Part shown: positions 10,168 to 18,743 of the stretch, one piece after another
Position numbering within the stretch: the stretch's first letter is position 1
How the letters are laid out: each line of letters begins with the position of its first letter
Origin: Ralstonia sp. A12
GTDB lineage: Bacteria; Pseudomonadota; Gammaproteobacteria; Burkholderiales; Burkholderiaceae
Assembly (NCBI RefSeq): GCF_000801955.1
Contig: NZ_JSZO01000003.1
Location: forward strand, 124,001-188,000
Length of the DNA stretch: 64,000 bases
Direction of reading: 5' to 3'
Notes under the pieces: model-generated
Told to the model about the DNA's origin: nothing
Database searches by the model: none
Seen by the model: the letters and a program-made list of their open reading frames with translations, nothing else
Program-made: the position numbers and the translations under genes

Positions 10168-10198
10168 GAAAAAGCCACCGCAAGCGGTGGCTTTTTTC
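10168..10198. terminator. Rho-independent terminator between lgt and the SIMPL gene
   Basis: A 12-bp stem AAAAAGCCACCG/CGGTGGCTTTTT with a CAAG loop is followed by T residues on both strands. It can end lgt (+) and the convergent SIMPL gene (-). Confidence 0.9.
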
Positions 10199-10214
10199 AT
10201 GGCTGGCGGATGTG

Positions 10215-10916
10215 TTACTTCAGCATCTGCACGGCGCCGGAGACAGTCACGGTCACTTGTGCCTTGCCGCCTTCGATAGGCACCGGTGCTGAATCGAACG
10301 AAGCCGGCGCGGCTGCCATGCGCATCATCGGACGCGGGCCCGGGTTGTTGCTGCCTTCGCTCACGTGCACGTCGCGGATCGTGTAGCTCGAGTAGCCGAA
10401 CAGCTTGGTGGTTGCCAGCGCCTTGTCGCGGAACGTGTTCACCGCCTGGTCGATCAGCTTGGCTTCAGCTGCCGTGCGCGCCTCGCGCGAGAGCGTGAAG
10501 TTCACGTTCTGCACCTGCATCTGGTTGGCCAGTTGGCCTGCCAGCTTGGAAGCTGCCGCAAAGTCCTTCGACGTGATGCGCACCTCGGCATGGCCGCGCC
10601 AGGTGCTGATCTTGCCGTCACGATTGGTGTTCGGGTAGATGTTGAAGCCACCGGTTTCCGCCTGCACACCGGACGTGCGCTTGGCCTGGGCGATCACCTC
10701 GTCGGCCTTGCGCGATAGTGCCGTGGAGATCGCGCCCGGGTCCGCACCTTCCTGCTCGGCGCCCAGCGTGAGGGTGACGGTGTCGGTCGGCACTTCGGTC
10801 ACAGCCTGTGCATCCAGCGACAGCACGCCCGAATGATTCGTCTCAGGCGCAGCTTGTGCGAAAGCAGTCGTCATCATTGCGGTCCCCAAAATGGTTGCGG
10901 CCAGGACAGATTTCAT
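10215..10916 (-). CDS. SIMPL-domain (DUF541) periplasmic protein
   Basis: The 233-residue protein has a signal peptide (MKSVLAATILGTAMMTTAFAQA) and a SIMPL/DUF541 domain, seen in the VLSLDAQAVTEVPTDTVTL start and the internal GFNIYPNTN-type strand. Proteins of this family are linked to oxidative stress or outer-membrane functions without a defined reaction. The ATG at 10916 has GGGAGA upstream; a longer start at 10961 would place residues before the signal peptide and was rejected. It is transcribed in the same direction as the EVE gene, 94 bases away. Confidence 0.82.
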   Translation of the reverse strand: MKSVLAATILGTAMMTTAFAQAAPETNHSGVLSLDAQAVTEVPTDTVTLTLGAEQEGADPGAISTALSRKADEVIAQAKRTSGVQAETGGFNIYPNTNRDGKISTWRGHAEVRITSKDFAAASKLAGQLANQMQVQNVNFTLSREARTAAEAKLIDQAVNTFRDKALATTKLFGYSSYTIRDVHVSEGSNNPGPRPMMRMAAAPASFDSAPVPIEGGKAQVTVTVSGAVQMLK

Positions 10917-11010
10917 TGTGTTCTCCCAAAAAAGCAATGTGATGCGTCTGACCGGCTGCAACGCGCATCGTTCATCACGTTTGTAACAATTCCCAACCGT
11001 TGCGTGCCAT

Positions 11011-11481
<471 letters not shown>

Positions 11482-11583
11482 GATGCGCGACGTGCAGAAG
11501 TGATGGTGTGCGCAGCATAGCAACAGCGCCGGGGCCTTGCCATTGGCGGTGCATTTGGGTCGCGCAGCGATGATGCGCAAAGA

Positions 11584-11619
11584 AAAAGGCGGTAGCGCAC
11601 ATGTGCACTACCGCCTTTG
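11584..11619 (-). terminator. Terminator at the 3' end of the 6S RNA transcript
   Basis: The stem AAAGGCGGTAG/CTACCGCCTTT closes around a self-complementary GCACATGTGC core. On the minus strand it runs into TTTTTCTTT, so it fits the end of the 6S RNA unit. Confidence 0.8.
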
Positions 11620-11620
11620 T

Positions 11621-11838
11621 TGGGTCCCCACCTTGGCCGCTAGACCCGCATCCTGAACCCAAGTGAGGTTCAGAGTGGCAGCGGAAGCCGCATTTTGGGT
11701 ACATCACCGGCGCAGGGAGCCCACGACTTGCGTCGCACGCTGTGCACTGGAAGACGCGCTCGCCCACACGGCATATCCCGCACCAAGCAATGCTTATCGG
11801 TTCAAGGAATTAATGGCCATGGCGAACCAGGCAGGGAA
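11621..11838 (-). ncRNA. ssrS: 6S RNA (approximate ends)
   Basis: 6S RNA mimics open promoter DNA and binds sigma-70 RNA polymerase in stationary phase. The minus strand here has a closing stem: 5' CCCTGCCTGGTTCGCC pairs with 3' AGCGGCCAAGGTGGGG over about 16 positions with few mismatches. It also has the near-3' hairpin CTGAACC...GGGTTCAG seen in proteobacterial 6S RNAs, and a GC-rich apical hairpin GCGTC...GACGC. Position directly downstream of zapA, where ssrS lies in most proteobacteria, is strong support. A terminator follows. The ends are estimated and somewhat longer than the usual 180-190 nt, so processing may trim them. Confidence 0.72.
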
Positions 11839-11845
11839 ACTGTCA

Positions 11846-11896
11846 GACGGATCACCACGTTGTGGAGGCATGTCTTTGGCGACATGGTGATGCGTC
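11846..11896 (-). repeat. Imperfect inverted repeat upstream of the 6S RNA
   Basis: GACGGATCACCACGT and ACATGGTGATGCGTC are complementary at 13 of 15 positions. An inner CATGTC/GACATG pair would compete with part of the outer arm. The element ends about 8 bases before the estimated 6S 5' end. Confidence 0.6.
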
Positions 11897-12063
11897 TGAG
11901 AGATTCATCGCGAGCAACCGGCTTGTGAGTCTGTAGTCGCTAAAGCCTTATGTTGTAAGGGTTTGCGGGAGACTGCCGGTAGCCATTGGGTGACACTATA
12001 CACCCGTTCGCATCCGAACCCAAGCCCGGATGCGATCCGGTTACAAACACGTTTTGACCTTCG
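11897..12063. other. Intergenic spacer between zapA and the 6S RNA
   Basis: No ORF with coding character is seen. On the minus strand CGCATCCG...CGGATGCG (about 12008-12034) forms a hairpin just after zapA, but no U-tract follows, so it is not a clear terminator. The rest presumably holds the 6S promoter, which could not be fixed. Confidence 0.4.
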
Positions 12064-12381
12064 TTAAATGACCTCGCCGTACTGGCGCAGTGCCTCGTCG
12101 GTGCGGGCGTTCAGGTCGGCCAATTTGGCGCGAATCGTGTCGATCGGCAGGGCGGAATCGGAGGCGGCCTGGCGCTGCATCGACAGCAGATCCGACGCGA
12201 TGCTGATGGCGGCCATCACGGCGACGCGCTCGATGCCCTTGGTGCTCGAGCCGTTTTTGATGCGCGTCATCTGGTTGTCGACCATGGCGGCGGCTTCACG
12301 CAGCGCGGCTTCGTTGTCGGGCGAAACGGCAAACTTGTAGGCTTGGCCCGCGATGTTCACTTCAATTTGCTTACTGCTCAT
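12064..12381 (-). CDS. zapA: Cell division protein ZapA
   Basis: The 105-residue protein begins MSSKQIEVNIAGQAYKF and has the ZapA N-terminal beta domain followed by a C-terminal coiled coil. ZapA cross-links FtsZ filaments at the division site. It sits 2 bases after the coiled-coil gene upstream and before 6S RNA, the standard order. No Shine-Dalgarno is obvious, consistent with coupling to the upstream gene. Confidence 0.92.
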   Translation of the reverse strand: MSSKQIEVNIAGQAYKFAVSPDNEAALREAAAMVDNQMTRIKNGSSTKGIERVAVMAAISIASDLLSMQRQAASDSALPIDTIRAKLADLNARTDEALRQYGEVI

Positions 12382-12383
12382 GC

Positions 12384-12695
12384 TTAGGTCTCCGAGTGCG
12401 GGGCGGTGGCGGCTTCATCGCCGGCGGCCTGGCCGAGGAGGTCAAGCTGGCGGGCGTCGGTGGCCGTCGGCAGCTTGTCGAGAATCGACTGGATGCGCAG
12501 TTGCGCTTCTTCGATCTTGGCATTGAGCACGCTGCGATCGGCCACCATGGCGTCGCGCTCGGTCTTGGAGACCTCGGCTTCCGCGGTAAGCCGTTCGACT
12601 TCAGCGCGCAGGCGCTGGTTCTCGGCGGCAAGCGCATCGGCGTGACGCAGCACGCGCGCAATCTTGTCGGCAAGGTGTTCGAGTTCGTTCAGCAT
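12384..12695 (-). CDS. ZapB-like coiled-coil protein (TIGR02449 type)
   Basis: The 103-residue protein is a coiled coil from about residue 3 to 75 (leucine heptads in LNELEHLADKIARVL and AENQRLRAEVERL), with a polar tail. Small coiled-coil proteins directly upstream of zapA are usually placed with ZapB or TIGR02449. A division role with ZapA is likely from context. It is probably the first gene of the transcript through zapA. Confidence 0.75.
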   Translation of the reverse strand: MLNELEHLADKIARVLRHADALAAENQRLRAEVERLTAEAEVSKTERDAMVADRSVLNAKIEEAQLRIQSILDKLPTATDARQLDLLGQAAGDEAATAPHSET

Positions 12696-12862
12696 CGGTT
12701 GTCAATCAGAATCGAGTGGGGGGATTTTAGCCCATCATGCCAATTGCGCCTGTCCTCCATACGGATGCGCAAGGCGAGGCGGCGGCGAGGGCACAAGAGT
12801 TGATCGGTGCACTGTGGCATGCGCGATGCGGGCTTGGCGAGCCTTTTCCGGTAAACTCGCTG
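12696..12862. other. Divergent intergenic region, zapB-like gene / btuB leader
   Basis: The region must hold the promoters of the zapB-zapA transcript (-) and the riboswitch-led btu operon (+). No convincing -35/-10 pair was fixed. An open frame over this stretch has no coding character. Confidence 0.35.
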
Positions 12863-13093
12863 CCGTCCTGGTGCCCGCAGCACCAACTGCAGTTAAACGG
12901 GAAGCAGGGAGCGCCGCCCCCAAAGCGATGCGCCAACCTGCGCTGCCCCCGCAACGGTAAGCGAACGTCGCGTGTGCCCGCCATCTCTCGCAAGAAGAGG
13001 AGGGCACCGCGCGGTCTGTCCATACGCCACTGTTCCCTCGGGAATGGGAAGGCGGACAGGCCGCTTCGCCAGCCCGGATACCGGCCAGGACGG
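12863..13093 (+). promoter_or_regulatory. Cobalamin riboswitch
   Basis: The B12-box core GCTGCCCCCGCAACGGTAA is at 12942-12960, preceded by AACTGCAGTTAAACGGGAAG (12885-12904) and followed by the CCGGATACCGGCC block (13075-13086). The P1 stem is perfect: CCGTCCTGG (12863-12871) with CCAGGACGG (13085-13093). Adenosylcobalamin binding is expected to lower expression of the downstream btuB operon. The expression platform would lie in the following 230 bases. Confidence 0.95.
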
Positions 13094-13275
13094 TGGATCT
13101 CAGCGAACCGGTCCACGATCCTACTGCGCGGTCCGATCTTGACCTTGCGATGCCGCTGTTTCGTGGGTAGGTACCCATGTACGGCTGCACTTCTCAGGCC
13201 AACCTCGAACCGCTCGCTACGGATCGTGAACCGGTTCTGAGCCGATGTGAGGGAACCGCATCGAGATCCTGCTGC

Positions 13276-13320
13276 CAGCGACCCGCGGGGGAACGGGTCC
13301 GGCTGACGCTTCTTGTCTTT
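13276..13320 (+). terminator. Candidate attenuator hairpin before btuB
   Basis: GACCCG...CGGGTC extends through CAGC...GCTG (with a small bulge) and is followed by CTTCTTGTCTTTT. It ends 5 bases before the annotated btuB ATG. It is a plausible terminator of the riboswitch expression platform, though it could also act by hiding the start region. Confidence 0.5.
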
Positions 13321-13325
13321 TCAAC

Positions 13326-15236
13326 ATGAGCTTGACTACAAAGCGGCCACTCCGGATGCCCCGGACGGCCATGCGCGCGCTTGCCAGCGCACTGACGGGG
13401 GTCATGGCGGGTGCAGTTGCACCGGCCTGGGCACAAAGCAATACACAGGCGTCTGGTACGCCTATCGGCGAACTGAATCCGACAGTGGTGACCGCCTCGC
13501 GCAGCGAGCAGCCCTTGTCGGATGCACTGCCGCATACCACGGTCATCACGCGTGCCGACATCGAACGCTCGCAGGCACCGGATGCGGTGACCCTGCTGCG
13601 TCGTGAGGCTGGCATCGAAATCGCGCAGAACGGCGGCCCCGGCACCAGTTCCAGCCTCTTCATGCGCGGCGCCAGCTCTAGCCAGACGCTGGTGCTGATC
13701 GATGGTGTACGCGTGAGTTCCGGTACGCTGGGCACCACCCAAATCGATCAGCTCATGGCCGACCAGATCGATCACATCGAGATCGTGCGCGGCAACGTGT
13801 CGGCGCTGTACGGCTCGGGCGCCATCGGCGGCGTGGTGCAGATCTTCACACGCAACGGCAAGGGTCATGCGCCTCTGGCCAATGCGGAGATCGAATACGG
13901 CGCGCGCAACACCAAGCGCGCGCAGGCCGGCATCAGCGGCTCGCTGGGCGAGGGCGGCGATACGTCGTTCGCGGTGTCGGTGTCGGAGTTCAAGACCAAC
14001 GGCTTTTCGGCCATCAACCCGCTGCAGGCACCAAAGGCCAACCCGAACGACAACCCGTACACGAACAAGAGCGTGTCGGCGCAACTGTCGCATCGGTTCT
14101 CTGCCGACTGGCAGGCGGGCCTGACGTACTTCCAGACCTGGGGCGACGTTAGCTACGACTCCGGTTTCGGCAAGCCGACCGACATCAATATCGCGCACAA
14201 CCAGGTGCGCTCGATGTCGGCGTATGTCGACGGCAAGGTGACGCAGGACTGGAAGACGCGCCTGACGATCTCGCAAGGCGATGACCGGAACCTGAACTTC
14301 CTCAACAGCGCAAAGAACGGCCGGTTCAACACGCGCAATCAGCTGGCGAGCTGGCAGAACGACTGGGTGTTCATGCCTGACCAGTTGCTCAAGGTGGGCC
14401 TGGAGCACTCGCAAACCAGCATCGACAGCGACGCCTATGACGCACCCACGCGCAACGTCGATTCCGCCTACGTTGGCTATGAAGGCAAGTTCGGCCCGCA
14501 TCAGCTGCAGCTGAACGTGCGTCGTGACCGCTACTCGGACTTCGGCGGTGCCAACAGCTACTACGCCGGTTACGGTTTCGCCTTCAACCCGCAGTGGAAG
14601 GCGGTGGCGAGCGTGAGCAATGCCTTCCGCGCGCCGAGCTTCAACGAGCTGTACTACCCGTTCTTCGGCAATCCGAATGTGCAGCCTGAAAAGGCACGCT
14701 CGGTGGAAGGCGGCGTGGAATACAGCAGCGCAATCGGCCTGGTGCGTGTAACGGCGTTCGAGACCGACTACAGCAACCTGATCACCGCGGTGTGCGATGC
14801 GTCGTTCAACTGCGCGGCCGCCAACGTCAACCGCGCGCGTGTGAACGGGCTGGAAACCTCGTACCGCGGTTCGATCTATGGCGTGGATCTGCGTGCCAGC
14901 TTTACCATGCAGAACCCGCAGGACTTGTCGGCCAACCAGTTGCTGTCGCGCCGTGCGCGGCACTTCGGCAGTGTGTCGGCGTACAAGACCTTCGGGCCGT
15001 TCTCGGCGGGCGTGGAGTGGAATGCGGCGGGTGACCGTCAGGATTCGACCAAGACGCTCGGCGGCTATGGCCTGCTGAACCTGGTCGGCCGGTACCAGAT
15101 CACGCCGGATTGGGCAGTGTCGGCACGCCTTGAGAACGTGACGAACAAGAACTACCAGTTGATCTATCCGTACAACACGGCATCGCGTGGGGTGTTCTTT
15201 ACGCTGTCGTGGCAACAGCACGAGCCGAAGAAGTAA
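13326..15236 (+). CDS. btuB: TonB-dependent vitamin B12 outer-membrane receptor BtuB
   Basis: The 636-residue protein has a signal peptide ending AWA-Q at about residue 37. A likely TonB box (TVVTAS, about 53-58) is followed by a plug domain (RREAGIEIAQNGGPG to about 180), then a 22-strand-type barrel. The cobalamin riboswitch upstream and btuC-btuD downstream make B12 the likely substrate. The start is uncertain: no Shine-Dalgarno precedes ATG 13326, and ATG 13356 is an in-frame alternative that still leaves a signal peptide. The C-terminus has a few residues (QQHEPKK) beyond the last strand. Confidence 0.92.
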   Translation: MSLTTKRPLRMPRTAMRALASALTGVMAGAVAPAWAQSNTQASGTPIGELNPTVVTASRSEQPLSDALPHTTVITRADIERSQAPDAVTLLRREAGIEIAQNGGPGTSSSLFMRGASSSQTLVLIDGVRVSSGTLGTTQIDQLMADQIDHIEIVRGNVSALYGSGAIGGVVQIFTRNGKGHAPLANAEIEYGARNTKRAQAGISGSLGEGGDTSFAVSVSEFKTNGFSAINPLQAPKANPNDNPYTNKSVSAQLSHRFSADWQAGLTYFQTWGDVSYDSGFGKPTDINIAHNQVRSMSAYVDGKVTQDWKTRLTISQGDDRNLNFLNSAKNGRFNTRNQLASWQNDWVFMPDQLLKVGLEHSQTSIDSDAYDAPTRNVDSAYVGYEGKFGPHQLQLNVRRDRYSDFGGANSYYAGYGFAFNPQWKAVASVSNAFRAPSFNELYYPFFGNPNVQPEKARSVEGGVEYSSAIGLVRVTAFETDYSNLITAVCDASFNCAAANVNRARVNGLETSYRGSIYGVDLRASFTMQNPQDLSANQLLSRRARHFGSVSAYKTFGPFSAGVEWNAAGDRQDSTKTLGGYGLLNLVGRYQITPDWAVSARLENVTNKNYQLIYPYNTASRGVFFTLSWQQHEPKK

Positions 15237-15246
15237 GGAAACTCGA

Positions 15247-16254
15247 ATGACACCTGCGCTGCCCGCACGCGGTTTTGCCTGGCGACTGTGGTCGCTGCTG
15301 GCGCTCGCGTGCGTGGCGGTGCTGATGGCGTCGTTGATGCTCGGCAGCGTGAAGCTGTCGCCCGCTGAAGTCTGGCGGGCCTTGATTGGCGGTGGCGATG
15401 GTCTGGCTGCAGGCATCGTCACCGAGTTGCGCCTGCCGCGTGCGGGTGCTGCATTTGCTGCCGGCGGGCTGCTCGCCTTTGCCGGGGCGCTCATGCAGAT
15501 GCTGCTGCGCAATCCGCTAGCCGATCCGTATGTGCTGGGGGTGTCCGGTGGCGGGGCGGTGGCAGCATTGACGGCGATGTTGTTCTCGCTGCCGTGGTGG
15601 GGCGTGCAGGCAAGTGCCGGCGCCGGTGCGCTGCTCTCGATGGCGTTGGTGGCGGCGCTCGCGCGCCAGCACTTGTGGCGCGGCGAGCCGGGTGAAGCCA
15701 ACGCGCGCCTGCTGCTTGGCGGCGTAGTGATGGCCTCCGGTTGGGTCGGCCTGATTACCCTCATTCTGACGGTCGCGCCCGAGAACAAGCTGCGCGGCAT
15801 GATCTTCTGGATGGTCGGCGACCTGGGTGGTGCCGATCGTTACATCGGTGCGCTGGTCTCTCTGATCGTGGCGGTGGTTGTGGTGCTGCCGCATGCGCGC
15901 GACCTGAACGTACTGCTGACTGGCGAGACGCGCGCCCGTGCGCTGGGCGTGCCAGTGGCGCGTGTACGGACGCTGATCTACGTCGTGGCCTCGTTGTGCA
16001 CGGCGGTGGCGGTGACGATTGCCGGCTCGGTCGCGTTCGTCGGCCTGCTGGTGCCGCACATGGTGCGCCTGGCGTGGACGCGCGACGTGCGCATCCACCT
16101 GCCCGCTACGGTGATGGCCGGCGGGGGCCTGCTGATGCTGGCCGACCTGATCGCCCGCACGCTGATCGCGCCGACGCAGTTGCCGGTGGGCGTGATCACC
16201 ACGATGCTGGGCGTGCCGACGTTTCTCTACCTGCTGATGCGGAGCACGCGATGA
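15247..16254 (+). CDS. btuC: Vitamin B12 ABC transporter permease BtuC
   Basis: The 335-residue FecCD/BtuC-family permease has about ten hydrophobic segments and the family signature region AFVGLLVPHMVR near residue 265. It forms the inner-membrane channel with BtuD and receives corrinoid from BtuF. The ATG at 15247 has AAGGAAAC upstream; a 20-codon extension into btuB was rejected. The stop overlaps the btuD start (ATGA). Confidence 0.92.
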   Translation: MTPALPARGFAWRLWSLLALACVAVLMASLMLGSVKLSPAEVWRALIGGGDGLAAGIVTELRLPRAGAAFAAGGLLAFAGALMQMLLRNPLADPYVLGVSGGGAVAALTAMLFSLPWWGVQASAGAGALLSMALVAALARQHLWRGEPGEANARLLLGGVVMASGWVGLITLILTVAPENKLRGMIFWMVGDLGGADRYIGALVSLIVAVVVVLPHARDLNVLLTGETRARALGVPVARVRTLIYVVASLCTAVAVTIAGSVAFVGLLVPHMVRLAWTRDVRIHLPATVMAGGGLLMLADLIARTLIAPTQLPVGVITTMLGVPTFLYLLMRSTR

Positions 16255-17087
16255 GCTGGCTGCGCCGCACGCACGCTGCCGCTGCGTTTGTGGAAACCGA
16301 CGCCGTGCCCGAACTCGCGCTGCGCGATTTGCGCGTGACTATCGATGGTCGTGTACTGATCGAGCGCCTGTCGATGACGGCCACCGGCGGACAGCTCTGG
16401 TGCGTGGTCGGCCCGAACGGCGCTGGCAAGTCGACGTGGCTGTCGGTGTTGGCCGGTTTGCGTGATGCGGACGGCGGCAGTGTCACGCTTGACGGCCAAT
16501 CGCTCTCGGATTGGCCTGCCGCCGCAATGGCCCGTCGCCGCGCGTTCCTGCCGCAGACGTTGCATGACACCTTCCCGATGACTGTGCATGAGGCCGTCAT
16601 GACCGGCCGCCACCCGCACCTCGCGCGTTGGGAGTGGGAGGGCGATGCCGATGCGCGTGCTGTGGAGGCCGCCATCGCAGCACTTGCGCTGGAGCCACTT
16701 GCACAGCGCGATGTGCGTACGCTCTCTGGCGGTGAACGCCAACGTGTGGCCATGGCTGCGGTGATCGCGCAGGACTCGCACGTTCTCATGCTTGACGAGC
16801 CCGTCGCCCATCTGGACCTGCACCAGCAGATTGCCGTGCTTCGCCTGCTGCGCGAGGGTTGTCGCAATCATGGCTGGCTGGTCGTGCTGACCGTGCACGA
16901 TCTGAACCTCGCGCGCCGCTTCGCCACGCACGCACTCCTGATGGATGGCGAAGGCCACACCAACGCGGGCCCTGCGGCCGACGTCCTCACCCCCGAACAC
17001 TGCGCGCGCGTGTTGCGCACCCCGATTGCCGAGGTGGCGGACGGCCGCCGCACGGCCCTGATTCCTGACGATCCCGATGACAACTGA
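16251..17087 (+). CDS. btuD: Vitamin B12 ABC transporter ATP-binding protein BtuD
   Basis: The 278-residue ATPase carries Walker A GPNGAGKST (about 54-62), signature LSGGERQRV and Walker B VLMLDEP. The first 20 or so residues precede the ABC domain. It overlaps btuC by 4 bases and cobO by 11, so the operon is tightly coupled. A 170-codon upstream extension is a shadow of btuC. Confidence 0.92.
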   Translation: MSWLRRTHAAAAFVETDAVPELALRDLRVTIDGRVLIERLSMTATGGQLWCVVGPNGAGKSTWLSVLAGLRDADGGSVTLDGQSLSDWPAAAMARRRAFLPQTLHDTFPMTVHEAVMTGRHPHLARWEWEGDADARAVEAAIAALALEPLAQRDVRTLSGGERQRVAMAAVIAQDSHVLMLDEPVAHLDLHQQIAVLRLLREGCRNHGWLVVLTVHDLNLARRFATHALLMDGEGHTNAGPAADVLTPEHCARVLRTPIAEVADGRRTALIPDDPDDN

Positions 17088-17697
17088 AGATAACAACGAT
17101 GGCTTGAACGAGCGCCACCGCTCGCGCATGCAACGCAAGAAGGCCGTGGTGGACGCCAAGATTGCCGCCGCCACCGACGTGCGCGGTGTGCTGCTGGTCA
17201 ACACCGGCAACGGCAAGGGCAAATCCAGCTCCGGTTTTGGCATGGTGATCCGCGCCATGGGCCACGACATGCAGGTTGGCGTGGTGCAGTTCATCAAGGG
17301 CGCGATCCCCACGGGTGAGGAGCGCTTCCTGCGCCGTTTTCCCGAGCAATGCGAGTTCCACGTGATGGGCGAGGGCTACACATGGGAGACGCAGGACCGC
17401 ACGCGCGACATCGAAAAAGCCCAGGCCGCCTGGGATTGTGCGCGCGCGCTGCTGCGTGACCCCAGCATCGGTCTGGTGCTGTTGGATGAACTGAACATCG
17501 CGCTCAAATACCATTACCTTGATGTGCAGACGGTGCTGGCCGACCTGCGTGCGCGGCCAGCCGCACAGCACGTTGTCATTACCGGACGCGGTGCGCCGCC
17601 CGAGTTGATCGAAGCCGCCGATACCGTGACCGACATGACGCTGGTCAAGCACGCGTTTTCTCAAGGCATCCAGGCTCAGCCCGGTGTCGAACTGTAG
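17077..17697 (+). CDS. cobO: Cob(I)yrinic acid a,c-diamide adenosyltransferase (CobO/BtuR)
   Basis: The 206-residue enzyme attaches the 5'-deoxyadenosyl group to cobalt of corrinoids using ATP. The P-loop-like NTGNGKGKSSSG (about 46-57) and the DELNIALKYHYL segment are diagnostic of the CobO/BtuR/CobA type. It overlaps the end of btuD and precedes cobT by 9 bases. Confidence 0.93.
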   Translation: MTTEDNNDGLNERHRSRMQRKKAVVDAKIAAATDVRGVLLVNTGNGKGKSSSGFGMVIRAMGHDMQVGVVQFIKGAIPTGEERFLRRFPEQCEFHVMGEGYTWETQDRTRDIEKAQAAWDCARALLRDPSIGLVLLDELNIALKYHYLDVQTVLADLRARPAAQHVVITGRGAPPELIEAADTVTDMTLVKHAFSQGIQAQPGVEL

Positions 17698-17706
17698 GCT
17701 CCCATC

Positions 17707-18741
17707 ATGCAGATTCCTTCTTTTGATCGGGCACTGCGTACCCGCCTGCAGGCCGCTGTCGACAGCAAGACCAAGCCGCTTGGCGCGCTGGGCCGGCTGG
17801 AGTCACTGGCCGTGCAGATCGGCCTGATCCAGAACACCGAGGCACCGGTGCTCACGCGTCCCGCTGTGGTGGTGTTTGCGGCAGACCACGGTGTCGCCCA
17901 TGCCGGCGTGAGCGCCTATCCGCAAGCCGTGACGGCACAGATGGTGTTGAACTTCATCGCGGGCGGCGCGGCCATCAACGTGTTCAGCCGGCAGCATGGG
18001 TTTGCGCTGGAAGTGGTCAATGCCGGCGTGGCCGCGCCGCTCTGGACGGCAGATACGCCGGGTCTGGTCGATGCACCCGTTGGCTCCGGCACGCGCAACT
18101 TTGCGGAACAACCCGCCATGACCGCCGACGAGCGCGACCGCGCCATGGCACTTGGCGCGCAACGCGTGGCGCACCACGCATCGCTTGGCACCAACGTGAT
18201 CGCATTCGGCGAGATGGGCATCGCCAACACGGCGTCTGCCTCATGTCTGATGGCGCGGCTGTGCGATATGCCGGTGGCGCAATGCGTTGGCCGTGGCACC
18301 GGTCTTGACGACGAAGGTCTTGCCCACAAACGTGCCGCGCTGGAAGCGGCGCTCACAAAACACGCAGGCGTGCGCGATCCGTTGGACGTGCTGGCCTGCT
18401 TTGGCGGCTTCGAGGTCGCAGCGATTGCTGGTGCGGTGATCGAGGCGGCCAAGCGCCGCATGATCGTCCTTGTCGACGGGTTTATCGCCACGGCAGCCGT
18501 GCTTGTGGCGGCCCGTGTGGCACCGGACGTGCTGCACTACTGCGTGTTCGGGCATGTGTCGGATGAGCGCGGCCATCGCGCACTGCTGGAGGTGCTGGAT
18601 GCGCGGCCGCTGCTGTCGCTGTCGTTGCGCCTGGGGGAGGGTAGCGGGGCGGTGCTGGCGTATCCGCTGGTGGTGTCTGCCGTGGCCTTCCTGCGTGAGA
18701 TGGCGACCTTCGCCAGCGCAGGCGTGAGCGAGCGCGCATAA
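17707..18741 (+). CDS. cobT: Nicotinate-nucleotide--dimethylbenzimidazole phosphoribosyltransferase CobT
   Basis: The 344-residue enzyme makes alpha-ribazole phosphate, the activated lower ligand of cobalamin. The start (SKTKPLGALGRLE), the AADHGVA motif and the C-terminal LRLGEGSGAVLAYP with the catalytic glutamate match the family. It lies in the operon two bases before cobS, which uses its product. Confidence 0.94.
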   Translation: MQIPSFDRALRTRLQAAVDSKTKPLGALGRLESLAVQIGLIQNTEAPVLTRPAVVVFAADHGVAHAGVSAYPQAVTAQMVLNFIAGGAAINVFSRQHGFALEVVNAGVAAPLWTADTPGLVDAPVGSGTRNFAEQPAMTADERDRAMALGAQRVAHHASLGTNVIAFGEMGIANTASASCLMARLCDMPVAQCVGRGTGLDDEGLAHKRAALEAALTKHAGVRDPLDVLACFGGFEVAAIAGAVIEAAKRRMIVLVDGFIATAAVLVAARVAPDVLHYCVFGHVSDERGHRALLEVLDARPLLSLSLRLGEGSGAVLAYPLVVSAVAFLREMATFASAGVSERA

Positions 18742-18743
18742 CG

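Noticed and set aside
11897-12000. Possible glycine riboswitch because of an AATCTCTCAGAC-like string
   Set aside because: The other conserved aptamer blocks are absent and no glycine-metabolism gene follows.
13194-15800. 868-codon ORF antisense to btuB and btuC
   Set aside because: Longest antisense frame in the window, but it crosses two well-supported genes and shows only GC-shadow composition.
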